A stretch of DNA of 64,000 nucleotides, taken from the NCBI RefSeq assembly GCF_019200975.1, contig NZ_JAHTMR010000022.1, positions 1-64,000 on the forward strand. Reading direction: 5' to 3'. Source of the DNA: Pseudomonas sp. PD9R. GTDB lineage: Bacteria; Pseudomonadota; Gammaproteobacteria; Pseudomonadales; Pseudomonadaceae. The notes beneath the pieces were generated by a model. The model saw nothing but the letters and a program-made list of their open reading frames with translations. It was not told the DNA's origin and did not search any database. This document shows, piece after piece, positions 42,826 through 51,284 of the stretch (positions are counted from its first letter, which is position 1; each line of letters starts with the position of its first letter). The position numbers were made by a program, and so were the translations under genes.

Positions 42826-43806
42826 ATGCGCCCTGTCATTTTGCGTCGTGGTCTGGTCGCTCTGTTTGCTGCGGCTGTAACCTTCGGCGCCATTACTCAA
42901 GCTCAAGCTGAAACTCTACGAATCGGCTATCAAAAGTACGGCACCCTGGTGTTGCTCAAAGCCAAAGGCACACTGGAAAAACGTCTCGCCGCTCAAGGCG
43001 TGGACGTGCAATGGACTGAATTCCCCGGTGGTCCGCAACTGCTTGAAGGCCTGAACGTCGGCTCGATCGATTTCGGCGTCACCGGCGAAACGCCTCCTGT
43101 GTTTGCCCAAGCGGCTGGCGCCGATCTGCTCTACGTCGCCTATGAACCACCGGCGCCAAACAGCGAAGCGATCCTTGTGCCGAAGGACTCGACGATCAAA
43201 TCGGTGGCAGACCTCAAGGGCAAGAAAGTCGTCCTGAACAAAGGCTCCAACGTGCACTACCTGCTGGTGCGTGCACTCGAAGACGCCGGCCTCAAATACA
43301 CCGACATCCAGACCGTATTCCTGCCGCCAGCCGATGCCCGCGCCGCGTTCGAACGTGGCAGCGTCGACGCCTGGGTCATCTGGGACCCTTATCAGGCCGC
43401 CGCTGAACAGCAACTGCAAGCGCACACCCTGCGTGATGGCAAGGGCATCGTCGACAACCACCAGTTCTACCTCGCAACCAAACCATACGCGCAGAAAAAT
43501 CCTGAGGTGATCAAGACCCTGGTGGAAGAAGTGCGCGCAGTCGGTGAATGGTCCAAGGCCAACCCGGAAGACGTGACCAAGCAAGTCTCGCCGCTGCTCG
43601 GCCTGCCGGCGGACATCACCCTGACCTCGGTGAAACGCCAGGGCTACGGGGCGCTGTTCCTGACGCCGGAAGTGGTCGCCGCGCAGCAGAAAATCGCCGA
43701 CACCTTCTACCAGCTCAAGCTGATCCCCAAGCCGTTGAGCATCAAAGACGTGATCTGGACGCCACCGGCGGCCGTTGCCCAAAGCTCGATATCCAAAGCT
43801 CAGTAA
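42826..43806 (+). CDS. ssuA: Aliphatic sulfonate ABC transporter substrate-binding protein
   Basis: The 326-residue periplasmic protein has a signal peptide (about 1-28, ending TQAQA) followed by ETLRIGYQKYGTL. It belongs to the NrtA/SsuA/TauA family (GVTGETPPVFAQAAGAD, KGKKVVLNKGSNVHYLLVRAL). It binds sulfonates for SsuBC. ATG at 42826 has AAAGGAG in front; the longer frame from 42790 has none. Confidence 0.94.
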   Translation: MRPVILRRGLVALFAAAVTFGAITQAQAETLRIGYQKYGTLVLLKAKGTLEKRLAAQGVDVQWTEFPGGPQLLEGLNVGSIDFGVTGETPPVFAQAAGADLLYVAYEPPAPNSEAILVPKDSTIKSVADLKGKKVVLNKGSNVHYLLVRALEDAGLKYTDIQTVFLPPADARAAFERGSVDAWVIWDPYQAAAEQQLQAHTLRDGKGIVDNHQFYLATKPYAQKNPEVIKTLVEEVRAVGEWSKANPEDVTKQVSPLLGLPADITLTSVKRQGYGALFLTPEVVAAQQKIADTFYQLKLIPKPLSIKDVIWTPPAAVAQSSISKAQ

Positions 43807-43831
43807 CTCGAACCCCTAAGGAGACCACTCC

Positions 43832-44980
43832 ATGAGCCTCAATATCTTCTGGTTCCTGCCTACCCACGGTGACGGCCATTACCTTGGCACCGCTGCAGGC
43901 GCTCGCGCCGTCGACCACGGTTACCTGCAACAAGTCGCACAAGCGGCGGATCGCCTGGGTTTCGGTGGCGTGCTGATTCCTACTGGCCGCTCCTGCGAAG
44001 ATTCGTGGCTGGTGGCGGCGTCGCTGATCCCGGTGACTCAGCGTTTGAAGTTCCTTGTCGCCCTGCGCCCCGGGATCATTTCCCCGACGGTGGCAGCGCG
44101 TCAGGCCGCGACGCTGGATCGTTTGTCCGGCGGGCGTGCGCTGTTCAACCTGGTCACCGGCGGTGATCCAGAAGAGTTGGCCGGCGATGGTCTGTTCCTG
44201 ACTCACGAAGAGCGCTATCAGGCTTCGGTGGAATTCACCCGCATCTGGCGTCGTGTGCTGGAAGGCGAGACCGTCGATTACGACGGTCAGCACATCAGCG
44301 TGAAGGGCGCCAAGCTGCTCTACCCGCCGATCCAGCAGCCGCGTCCGCCGCTGTACTTCGGCGGCTCGTCGGAGGCTGCGCAGGATTTGGCCGCCGAACA
44401 AGTTGAGATGGTTCTGACCTGGGGCGAGCCGCCGGCCGCTGTGGCCGAAAAGATCGAACAGGTCCGCGCCAAAGCCGCCAAGCTCGGCCGCACCGTGCGC
44501 TTCGGCATTCGTCTGCATGTCATCGTTCGCGAAACCAACGCCGAAGCCTGGCAAGCGGCGGACCGTCTGATCTCGCACCTGGATGACGAAACCATCGCTA
44601 AAGCCCAGGCTTCGTTGTCGCGTTTCGATTCGGTCGGCCAGCAACGCATGGCGGCGCTGCACGGCGGCAGTCGCGACAACCTGGAAGTCAGCCCCAACCT
44701 GTGGGCCGGTGTCGGCCTGGTGCGTGGCGGTGCCGGTACGGCGCTGGTGGGTGATGGTCCGACCGTGGCGGCCCGCGTGAAGGAGTACGCGGACCTGGGC
44801 ATCGACACGTTTATCTTCTCCGGTTATCCACACCTGGAAGAGTCGTATCGCGTTGCTGAGTTGCTGTTTCCGCACCTCGATATCGAGCGCCCGGAACTGC
44901 CAAAAGGCGCGAACTACGTCAGCCCGTTTGGCGAGATGGTCGCCAACGACATTCTCCCTAAAGCCGCGTCCCAGAGCTGA
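43832..44980 (+). CDS. ssuD: FMNH2-dependent alkanesulfonate monooxygenase
   Basis: The 382-residue luciferase-like TIM-barrel enzyme splits alkanesulfonates to aldehyde and sulfite with FMNH2 and oxygen. Cys55 in PTGRSCEDSWL corresponds to the conserved Cys54 of E. coli SsuD. LALRPGIISPTVAARQAATLD motifs and the C-terminal ELPKGANYVSPFGEMVAND are typical. It is 25 bases after ssuA and 8 before ssuC. Confidence 0.96.
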   Translation: MSLNIFWFLPTHGDGHYLGTAAGARAVDHGYLQQVAQAADRLGFGGVLIPTGRSCEDSWLVAASLIPVTQRLKFLVALRPGIISPTVAARQAATLDRLSGGRALFNLVTGGDPEELAGDGLFLTHEERYQASVEFTRIWRRVLEGETVDYDGQHISVKGAKLLYPPIQQPRPPLYFGGSSEAAQDLAAEQVEMVLTWGEPPAAVAEKIEQVRAKAAKLGRTVRFGIRLHVIVRETNAEAWQAADRLISHLDDETIAKAQASLSRFDSVGQQRMAALHGGSRDNLEVSPNLWAGVGLVRGGAGTALVGDGPTVAARVKEYADLGIDTFIFSGYPHLEESYRVAELLFPHLDIERPELPKGANYVSPFGEMVANDILPKAASQS

Positions 44981-44988
44981 GGCGCGCC

Positions 44989-45771
44989 ATGAAAAAAATC
45001 ATCCACAGCCTCGCGCCCTGGGCGTTGCCGGTGTTGCTGCTGGCGGTGTGGCAGTTGTCAGTGTCGGCAGGCTGGTTGTCGACACGGATTCTGCCGGCGC
45101 CGATCGCCGTGATCGAAGCCGGTGTAAGCCTGTTCCGCAGCGGCGAAATCTGGACGCACCTGGCAATCAGCGGCTGGCGTGCCGGGCTCGGTTTTGCAAT
45201 TGGCGGCAGCATCGGTCTGGTGCTGGGCTTCATCACCGGCCTGTCGAAATGGGGCGAACGGCTGCTCGACAGTTCGGTGCAGATGATCCGCAACGTACCG
45301 CACCTGGCGCTGATTCCACTGGTGATTCTGTGGTTCGGCATCGATGAGTCGGCAAAGATTTTTCTGGTGGCGCTGGGCACGTTGTTCCCGATCTACCTCA
45401 ACACCTATCACGGCATCCGCAACGTTGATCCGGCATTGGTCGAGATGTCGCGCAGTTATGGCTTGTCCGGTTTCGGCCTGTTCCGACAGGTGATCCTGCC
45501 GGGTGCGCTGCCTTCGATTCTGGTCGGTGTGCGCTTCGCACTGGGCTTTATGTGGCTGACGCTGATCGTCGCGGAAACCATTTCCGCCAGCTCCGGCATT
45601 GGCTATCTGGCGATGAACGCCCGGGAGTTTTTGCAGACCGACGTGGTGGTGCTGGCGATCCTTCTGTACGCAGTGCTTGGCAAATTGGCTGATCTCGCTG
45701 CCCGTGGGCTTGAGCGTGTGTGGCTGCGCTGGCATCCGGCTTATCAAGTTGTCAAAGGAGGTGCCGCATGA
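44989..45771 (+). CDS. ssuC: Sulfonate ABC transporter permease
   Basis: The 260-residue inner membrane protein has about six transmembrane helices and the permease signature EMSRSYGLSGFGLFRQVILP (about 151-170) that contacts SsuB. It overlaps ssuB by ATGA. Confidence 0.95.
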   Translation: MKKIIHSLAPWALPVLLLAVWQLSVSAGWLSTRILPAPIAVIEAGVSLFRSGEIWTHLAISGWRAGLGFAIGGSIGLVLGFITGLSKWGERLLDSSVQMIRNVPHLALIPLVILWFGIDESAKIFLVALGTLFPIYLNTYHGIRNVDPALVEMSRSYGLSGFGLFRQVILPGALPSILVGVRFALGFMWLTLIVAETISASSGIGYLAMNAREFLQTDVVVLAILLYAVLGKLADLAARGLERVWLRWHPAYQVVKGGAA

Positions 45772-46574
45772 CGGCTCAACAACCTCCACGCCTGCTGCGC
45801 GGCATCCCGCTGGCGGTGCGCAAGTTGCAAAAAACCTTTGGCTCGCGGCAGGTGTTGCGTGAGATCGATCTGCACATTCCGGCGGGTCAGTTTGTCGCCG
45901 TGGTCGGTCGCAGCGGCTGTGGCAAAAGCACGTTGCTGCGCTTGCTGGCCGGGCTTGATCAGCCTACCGGCGGGGAATTGCTGGCCGGCTCCGCGCCGCT
46001 GAGCGATGCACGCGAAGACACGCGCCTGATGTTCCAGGAAGCACGACTGCTGCCATGGAAAAAGATCATCGACAACGTCGGCCTCGGGCTCAGGGGCAAC
46101 TGGCGGCCGCAAGCGCTGGAAGCCCTGGAAGCAGTGGGGCTGGCGGATCGCGCCAATGAGTGGCCAGCGGCGTTATCCGGTGGGCAAAAGCAACGTGTGG
46201 CCCTGGCCCGGGCGCTTATCCATCAACCGCGCTTGCTGTTGCTCGACGAACCTTTGGGCGCGCTGGATGCCTTGACCCGGATCGAGATGCAGCAGCTGAT
46301 CGAACGGCTCTGGCAACAGCACGGCTTCACCGTGTTGCTGGTAACCCACGACGTCAGTGAAGCGGTGGCAATTGCCGATCGGGTGATTCTGATCGAAGAC
46401 GGCGAAGTTGGCCTCGACCTGCACGTGGAACTGCAGCGCCCTCGGGTGCGCGGTTCCCATCGGCTGGCAGCGCTGGAAACCGAAGTCCTTAATCGCGTGC
46501 TGTCACTGCCCGGCCAACCGCCAGAACCTGAACCTGTTTCACCATTGCCTACGCAGTTGCGTTGGGCTCAATAA
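45768..46574 (+). CDS. ssuB: Sulfonate ABC transporter ATP-binding protein
   Basis: The 268-residue ATPase carries GRSGCGKST (Walker A, about 48-56), LSGGQKQRVALARAL (signature) and LLLLDEPLGALDA (Walker B and D-loop), then a switch His in LVTHDVSEA. It powers SsuC. The chosen start is ATG at 45768 with AAAGGAGG in front; the longer frame overlaps ssuC too far. Confidence 0.95.
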   Translation: MTAQQPPRLLRGIPLAVRKLQKTFGSRQVLREIDLHIPAGQFVAVVGRSGCGKSTLLRLLAGLDQPTGGELLAGSAPLSDAREDTRLMFQEARLLPWKKIIDNVGLGLRGNWRPQALEALEAVGLADRANEWPAALSGGQKQRVALARALIHQPRLLLLDEPLGALDALTRIEMQQLIERLWQQHGFTVLLVTHDVSEAVAIADRVILIEDGEVGLDLHVELQRPRVRGSHRLAALETEVLNRVLSLPGQPPEPEPVSPLPTQLRWAQ

Positions 46575-46607
46575 CTCACGCCTTATCCAACGACGGGAAT
46601 CAATATC

Positions 46608-46823
46608 ATGACTATCAAAGCCATCAACGTCCGCAACCAGTTCAAAGGCTCCATCAAGGAAATCGTCCTCGGTGACGTGCTGTCGGAGATCGACGTGCAG
46701 ACCGCGTCCGGCATCGTCACGTCGGTGATCACCACACGTTCGGTGAAAGAGCTGGAACTGGTCGTCGGCAGCGAAGTGATCGCGTTCGTGAAATCCACCG
46801 AGGTGTCGATCGCCAAGTTGTAA
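46608..46823 (+). CDS. ssuF: TOBE-domain molybdopterin-binding-like protein of the ssu operon
   Basis: The 71-residue protein is a single TOBE (molbindin) domain: INVRNQFKGSIKEIVLGDVL followed by SEIDVQTASGIVTSVITTRS. Pseudomonas ssu operons end in such a gene, which is needed for growth on some sulfonates; its molecular role is not settled. A REP pair follows. Confidence 0.93.
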   Translation: MTIKAINVRNQFKGSIKEIVLGDVLSEIDVQTASGIVTSVITTRSVKELELVVGSEVIAFVKSTEVSIAKL

Positions 46824-46833
46824 ACGCTTGTGA

Positions 46834-46914
46834 AGATCAAAAGATCGCAGCCTTCGGCAGCTCCTACAGGGGTATACATTCCAGTGTAGGCGCTGCCGAA
46901 GGCTGCGATCTTTT
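46834..46914. repeat. REP inverted pair overlapping the tetR stop
   Basis: Canonical units with a 20-base spacer lie between ssuF and tetR. The right unit's TCTTTTAA end supplies the TAA stop of the minus-strand tetR gene. Confidence 0.92.
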
Positions 46915-47548
46915 AAAGCGCAGCGCGCTTGTGTAGGTAAGGCGGTAGATAAAGCCCCAGATACGCATCAAACACCCGCATCCCTTCCTCCGCCATGCGC
47001 GGCGTAATCTGCCCATGCTGTTGCACCGAGCGCGCGTAAACGCGGTCGCCAAGCTCCATGGCCAGCGCAAACACATCGACATCGGTCGGCAGTTTCGGCA
47101 GCTCGAAATGATGGTCGAACAGTTTGTGCATCAGGTCGCCCAGTTCGATGTCGTGTTGACGGTCGGCCTGGGTGACTTCGGTCAGACCGTGCTGGGCGAG
47201 GATGAGTTGGCGGGCGGCGGCGTCTTCGTCATAGATGTCCAGCATGCGCTGTTCCACCAGTCGCGACAGATCACGCCAGCCGGTAAGGGCGTGGTGGTCA
47301 ATAGGCGCTTGCAGGCAGGCGCGGAATGCGGCGTGAATATCAGCGGTCAGGGCCTCAAGCAACGCCGGGACGCTGGCGAAAAAGTGGTAGACGGAGGAGG
47401 GCGGGATCTCCGCGCGCTCGGCAACGCTGTAGATCGACAGGCTGGCCACGCCCTCGGCAGCCAGCAGCGTACGGGCTGCATCGAGTATCGAGTCGATCCG
47501 GGCCTGGCTGCGTGCGCGGGGTTTGCGGGGGGTGGCTACGCGTGTCAT
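46913..47548 (-). CDS. TetR-family transcriptional regulator
   Basis: The 211-residue regulator has an N-terminal TetR helix-turn-helix (ARIDSILDAARTLLAAEGVA, then IYSVAERAEIPPSSVYHFFA, about 15-60) and an all-helical ligand-binding domain. The start is ATG at 47548 with GGAGA five bases upstream; longer frames are possible but lack a site. It stands alone between two repeat blocks, so its target is not shown by context. It may act on itself or on the spu region. Confidence 0.88.
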   Translation of the reverse strand: MTRVATPRKPRARSQARIDSILDAARTLLAAEGVASLSIYSVAERAEIPPSSVYHFFASVPALLEALTADIHAAFRACLQAPIDHHALTGWRDLSRLVEQRMLDIYDEDAAARQLILAQHGLTEVTQADRQHDIELGDLMHKLFDHHFELPKLPTDVDVFALAMELGDRVYARSVQQHGQITPRMAEEGMRVFDAYLGLYLPPYLHKRAAL

Positions 47549-47622
47549 TGGAGTCTCCTGCGGGGCAGCGGGCATTGTACGCAGAGCGGCGTGATGTTCC
47601 ATAGCCTGTGGTTCCCGGTTTA

Positions 47623-47760
47623 CCTGTGGCGAGGGAGCTTGCTCCCGCTGGGTCGCGGAGCGGCCCAAAAACCGGTCAATTCGATGTGTCTGACAGAATC
47701 ATATCGCTATGAACGGGAGTCCTTCGGCCTCCAGGGGGAGCAAGCTCCCTCGCCACAGGG
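47623..47760. repeat. REP-like inverted pair, second family
   Basis: GCGAGGGAGCTTGCTCCC and, inverted, GGGAGCAAGCTCCCTCGC are separated by about 90 bases that include further palindromic pieces. Confidence 0.85.
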
Positions 47761-47775
47761 GTTGATGCCAGACAT

Positions 47776-47818
47776 AAAAAAACGCCGCAGGCTCCAATAG
47801 CCGGCGGCGTTCTTTTTT
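47776..47818. terminator. Bidirectional terminator at the end of spuI
   Basis: AACGCCGC pairs with GCGGCGTT across 15 bases, flanked by an A-run on one side and a T-run on the other, just past the spuI stop. Confidence 0.85.
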
Positions 47819-47830
47819 CACTGCAATCGC

Positions 47831-49207
47831 TTACACGGTATGCAGGTACCAGTTGTACTCAAGGTCGGAGATGGAGTGTTCGAACTCCTCCAGCTCGCTC
47901 TCTTTGCACGCGACGAAGATATCGATGTATTTCGGATCGATGTACTTGGCCATGACTTCGCTGTCGTCCAGCTCACGCAATGCGTCGCGCAGGTTGTTCG
48001 GCAGGCTTTGCTCGTTTTGCTCGTAGCTGTTGCCTTCCACGGGTGCGCCCGGTTCGATCTTGTTGGTCAGACCGTGGTGCACGCCTGCCAGGACCGAAGC
48101 CATCAGCAAGTACGGGTTGGCATCGGCGCCGGCCACACGGTGTTCCAGACGGACCGCATCGGCGGCACCGGTGGGCACGCGCAGGGCTACGGTGCGGTTG
48201 TCCAGGCCCCAGCTCGGCGAGTTCGGCACGTAGAACTGTGCACCGAAACGACGGTAGGAGTTGACGTTCGGGCAGAGGAAAGCCATCTGCGCTGGTAGGG
48301 TCTCGAGCACACCGCCGATCGCGTGACGCAGTGCGGCGTTCTGCTCGGGATCCTCACTGGCAAAAATATTCTTGCCATCTTTATCGAGAATCGAGATGTG
48401 GACGTGCAGACCATTACCCGCCTGGCCAGGGTAAGGCTTGGCCATGAAGGTGGTGTCCATTTCATGGTCGTAGGCGATGTTCTTGATCAGGCGCTTGAGC
48501 AGGACCGCGTAGTCGCAAGCCTTGATCGGGTCGGCCACGTGGTGCAGGTTCACTTCGAACTGCGCCGGGGCACTTTCCTTGACGATGGCGTCGGCCGGGA
48601 TGCCTTGCTCTTTTGCACCTTCCAGAATGTCCTGGAGGCAGTCGACGTATTCGTCGAGGTCGTCGATCAGGTAAACCTGGGTCGAGTGCGGGCGTTTGCC
48701 AGAAACCGGCGAGCGTGGCGGTTGCGGTCGACCGTTCACGTTCTCCTGGTCGATCAGGTAGAACTCCAGTTCGAACGCGGCGCAAATAGTAAGGCCCATT
48801 TCGTCGAACTTGCGCACTACATTCGCCAGTACTTCACGGGGGTCGGCGAAGAAGGGCTGGCCTTCGAGTTCGTGCATGGTCATCAACAGCTGCGCGGTTG
48901 GGCGCTTCTGCCATGGCTCATTGCACAGGGTGTCGGGGATTGGATAGCAGATTCGGTCAGCATCGCCGATGTCCAGGCCCAGGCCGGTGCTTTCCACCGT
49001 CGAGCCATTGATATCCAGAGCAAATAGAGAGGCCGGCAGGTTGATGCCTTTCTCGTAAACCTTGTGGAGGCTGGTGCGTTCGATGCGCTTGCCGCGCACC
49101 ACACCATTCATATCCGCAATCAGAAGGTCAACGTACAGAACCTCAGGATGTTCCTTAAGGAACGCGTTCGCTTCGTTAAGCTGAACGGCACGCGGGGGTA
49201 CCGACAT
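47831..49207 (-). CDS. spuI: Glutamate-putrescine ligase (glutamine synthetase family)
   Basis: The 458-residue protein is a glutamine synthetase-fold ligase of the PuuA group that joins glutamate to polyamines with ATP. The N-terminal beta-grasp segment VDLLIADMNGVVRGKRI, the catalytic FELEFYLID, MAKPYPGQAGNGLHVHIS and PGADANPY-type (AGADANPYLLMA) segments are present. It is divergent from the spuA remnant and spuB, as in P. aeruginosa, where SpuI is a glutamylpolyamine synthetase. The 278-base divergent region probably holds both promoters. Confidence 0.92.
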   Translation of the reverse strand: MSVPPRAVQLNEANAFLKEHPEVLYVDLLIADMNGVVRGKRIERTSLHKVYEKGINLPASLFALDINGSTVESTGLGLDIGDADRICYPIPDTLCNEPWQKRPTAQLLMTMHELEGQPFFADPREVLANVVRKFDEMGLTICAAFELEFYLIDQENVNGRPQPPRSPVSGKRPHSTQVYLIDDLDEYVDCLQDILEGAKEQGIPADAIVKESAPAQFEVNLHHVADPIKACDYAVLLKRLIKNIAYDHEMDTTFMAKPYPGQAGNGLHVHISILDKDGKNIFASEDPEQNAALRHAIGGVLETLPAQMAFLCPNVNSYRRFGAQFYVPNSPSWGLDNRTVALRVPTGAADAVRLEHRVAGADANPYLLMASVLAGVHHGLTNKIEPGAPVEGNSYEQNEQSLPNNLRDALRELDDSEVMAKYIDPKYIDIFVACKESELEEFEHSISDLEYNWYLHTV

Positions 49208-49485
49208 GATGCAACACCTTTGTTGTTAAAAATATCAATCATTGATCTCTTCGGATTCCAGTCAACCCGAACGGCATGCCGAAGTCAAGCGAGGCCTTTT
49301 TTGCCCTAAAAAAGCGCTCGTGTGGCTTTTTTGAGGCACTTTGGGGCGTTTTTATGCCTTTGAACGCTTTGACGCCCGCATGCTTGAGCGGGCCGTGTTG
49401 TATTTTTTACGGGGGTGTTGTGTAAAAAAATGAACAAGGCTAAGCTCGAATCAAACCCATAACAGCAATAATACCGGGGTGCTTC
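49208..49485. promoter_or_regulatory. Divergent promoter region of spuI and the spuA-B genes
   Basis: The region is AT-rich, with several A- and T-runs (for example AAAAATATCAATCATTGATC near spuI and GTGTAAAAAAATGAACAAGG towards spuA). ATCAATCATTGAT near spuI contains a short dyad. I could not assign a specific regulator site. Confidence 0.5.
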
Positions 49486-49827
49486 ATGTCTCGCCTGCCG
49501 TTAATCGGCGTCACCGACTGCTCTAAGCAGAACGGTCTGCATGCTCATCACATCAGTGGCGACATTTACGTCAGCGTTGTTGCCTCAGCAGCTTCGGGCC
49601 TGACGGCTCGACCATTCCCGTCCGATATTCTGGACGGCGCTGATGGCACCCCCATTACGGTTACTCCATTCAATATAGAACCGATTCACAATAGCGGCGT
49701 GGCCTTTGTGCTGAGCACCGCTCGCGATTCTGCACGCCTGGCATTTGTCGCTGTATCCGAAATGAACACGATAGCCGGTCGCAGACACGCATTACAACGC
49801 GACGCCGATGCGTCAAACATTGCCTGA
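49486..49827 (+). pseudogene. spuA: Internally collapsed spuA (gamma-glutamyl polyamine hydrolase) remnant
   Basis: The frame starts like SpuA, a class I glutamine amidotransferase-type hydrolase of about 250 residues: MSRLPLIGVTDCSKQNGLHA followed by HHISGDIYVSVVA. It then keeps only echoes of later motifs in order: NIEPIHNSG, STARDSARLAF and VSEMNTIAGRRHALQ. The last matches the region of GICRGFQEMNVAFGGSLHQ in intact SpuA, but the nucleophile Cys is gone. The C-terminal third with the catalytic His-Glu is absent, leaving 113 residues. It is open to the end, overlaps the extended spuB frame, and cannot be an active hydrolase. These comparisons are from memory of the family. Confidence 0.75.
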
Positions 49828-49867
49828 TTCTGACAAGCGTCAGGAAACTCAAAGCCTAGAGGCATTT

Positions 49868-51226
49868 ATGAGTCACAACCTCGACCAGCTCACCGATTGG
49901 TTGAAAGACCACAAGATCACAGAAGTCGAATGCATGATCGCCGACTTGACCGGGATTACCCGGGGCAAGATTTCGCCGACCAACAAATTCATCGCTGAAA
50001 AGGGCATGCGCCTGCCAGAGAGTGTTCTGCTGCAGACCGTGACCGGCGACTATGTCGAAGACGACATCTATTACGAACTGCTCGACCCGGCCGACATCGA
50101 CATGATCTGCCGTCCCGACCAGAACGCGGTGTTCCTGGTGCCGTGGGCCATCGAGCCTACCGCGCAGGTGATCCATGACACCTACGACAAGCAAGGCAAC
50201 CCGATCGAGCTGTCGCCGCGCAACGTACTCAAAAAGGTTCTGAAACTCTATTCCGACAAGGGCTGGCAGCCCATTGTGGCGCCGGAAATGGAGTTCTACC
50301 TGACCAAACGCAGCGACGATCCGGACTACCCGTTGCAACCGCCAATCGGCCGCTCCGGACGCCCGGAAATCGGTCGCCAATCGTTCTCCATTGAAGCAGC
50401 TAACGAATTCGATCCGCTGTTCGAGGACGTCTACGACTGGTGCGAATTGCAGGAGCTGGACCTCGATACATTGATCCACGAGGACGGCACCGCGCAGATG
50501 GAAATCAACTTCCGTCACGGTGATGCCCTGTCCCTGGCCGACCAGATCCTGGTGTTCAAGCGCACCATGCGTGAGGCCGCACTCAAGCACAACGTCGCGG
50601 CGACGTTCATGGCCAAGCCCATGACCGGCGAGCCGGGCAGTGCCATGCACTTGCACCAGAGCATCATCGACATCGAGACCGGCAAAAACATCTTCTCCAA
50701 CGACGACGGGACCATGAGCCAGTTGTTCCTGCACCACATCGGTGGCTTGCAGAAACTCATTCCCGAGTTGTTGCCGCTGTTCGCGCCCAACGTCAACTCG
50801 TTCCGCCGCTTCCTGCCGGACACCTCGGCACCGGTAAACGTGGAGTGGGGCGAAGAAAACCGCACCGTGGGCCTGCGGGTTCCGGACGCCGGGCCGCAAA
50901 ACCGTCGGGTGGAAAATCGCCTGCCGGGCGCCGATGCCAACCCGTACCTGGCGATTGCCGCGAGCCTGCTCTGCGGTTACATCGGCATGGTCGAAGGCCT
51001 GAACCCAAGTGCGCCGGTGGTGGGTCGTGGCTATGAACGCCGCAACCTGCGCCTGCCACTGACCATCGAAGACGCGCTGGATCGCATGGAAAACAGCGCA
51101 ACCGTCGAGAAGTACCTGGGCAAAAATTTCATCAAGGGCTACGTCGCGGTCAAGCGAGCCGAGCATGAAAACTTCAAGCGCGTCATCAGTTCGTGGGAAC
51201 GGGAATTCCTGCTCTTCGCCGTCTGA
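49868..51226 (+). CDS. spuB: Glutamylpolyamine synthetase (glutamine synthetase family)
   Basis: The 452-residue ligase of the PuuA/SpuB group has CMIADLTGITRGKISPTNKF, PEMEFYLTKRSDD, FMAKPMTGEPGSAMHLHQS and LPGADANPYLAIAASLL. It condenses glutamate with putrescine or related amines. It is paralogous to spuI on the other strand. AGAGG stands five bases before ATG 49868; the frame is open back to 49808 but that overlaps the spuA remnant. spuC follows after 58 bases. Confidence 0.93.
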   Translation: MSHNLDQLTDWLKDHKITEVECMIADLTGITRGKISPTNKFIAEKGMRLPESVLLQTVTGDYVEDDIYYELLDPADIDMICRPDQNAVFLVPWAIEPTAQVIHDTYDKQGNPIELSPRNVLKKVLKLYSDKGWQPIVAPEMEFYLTKRSDDPDYPLQPPIGRSGRPEIGRQSFSIEAANEFDPLFEDVYDWCELQELDLDTLIHEDGTAQMEINFRHGDALSLADQILVFKRTMREAALKHNVAATFMAKPMTGEPGSAMHLHQSIIDIETGKNIFSNDDGTMSQLFLHHIGGLQKLIPELLPLFAPNVNSFRRFLPDTSAPVNVEWGEENRTVGLRVPDAGPQNRRVENRLPGADANPYLAIAASLLCGYIGMVEGLNPSAPVVGRGYERRNLRLPLTIEDALDRMENSATVEKYLGKNFIKGYVAVKRAEHENFKRVISSWEREFLLFAV

Positions 51227-51284
51227 TGCGCCGGCGCCGCTGTTATCGAGCGGCGCTTTCACCTGGTTTTTTTAGGAGATTCGT

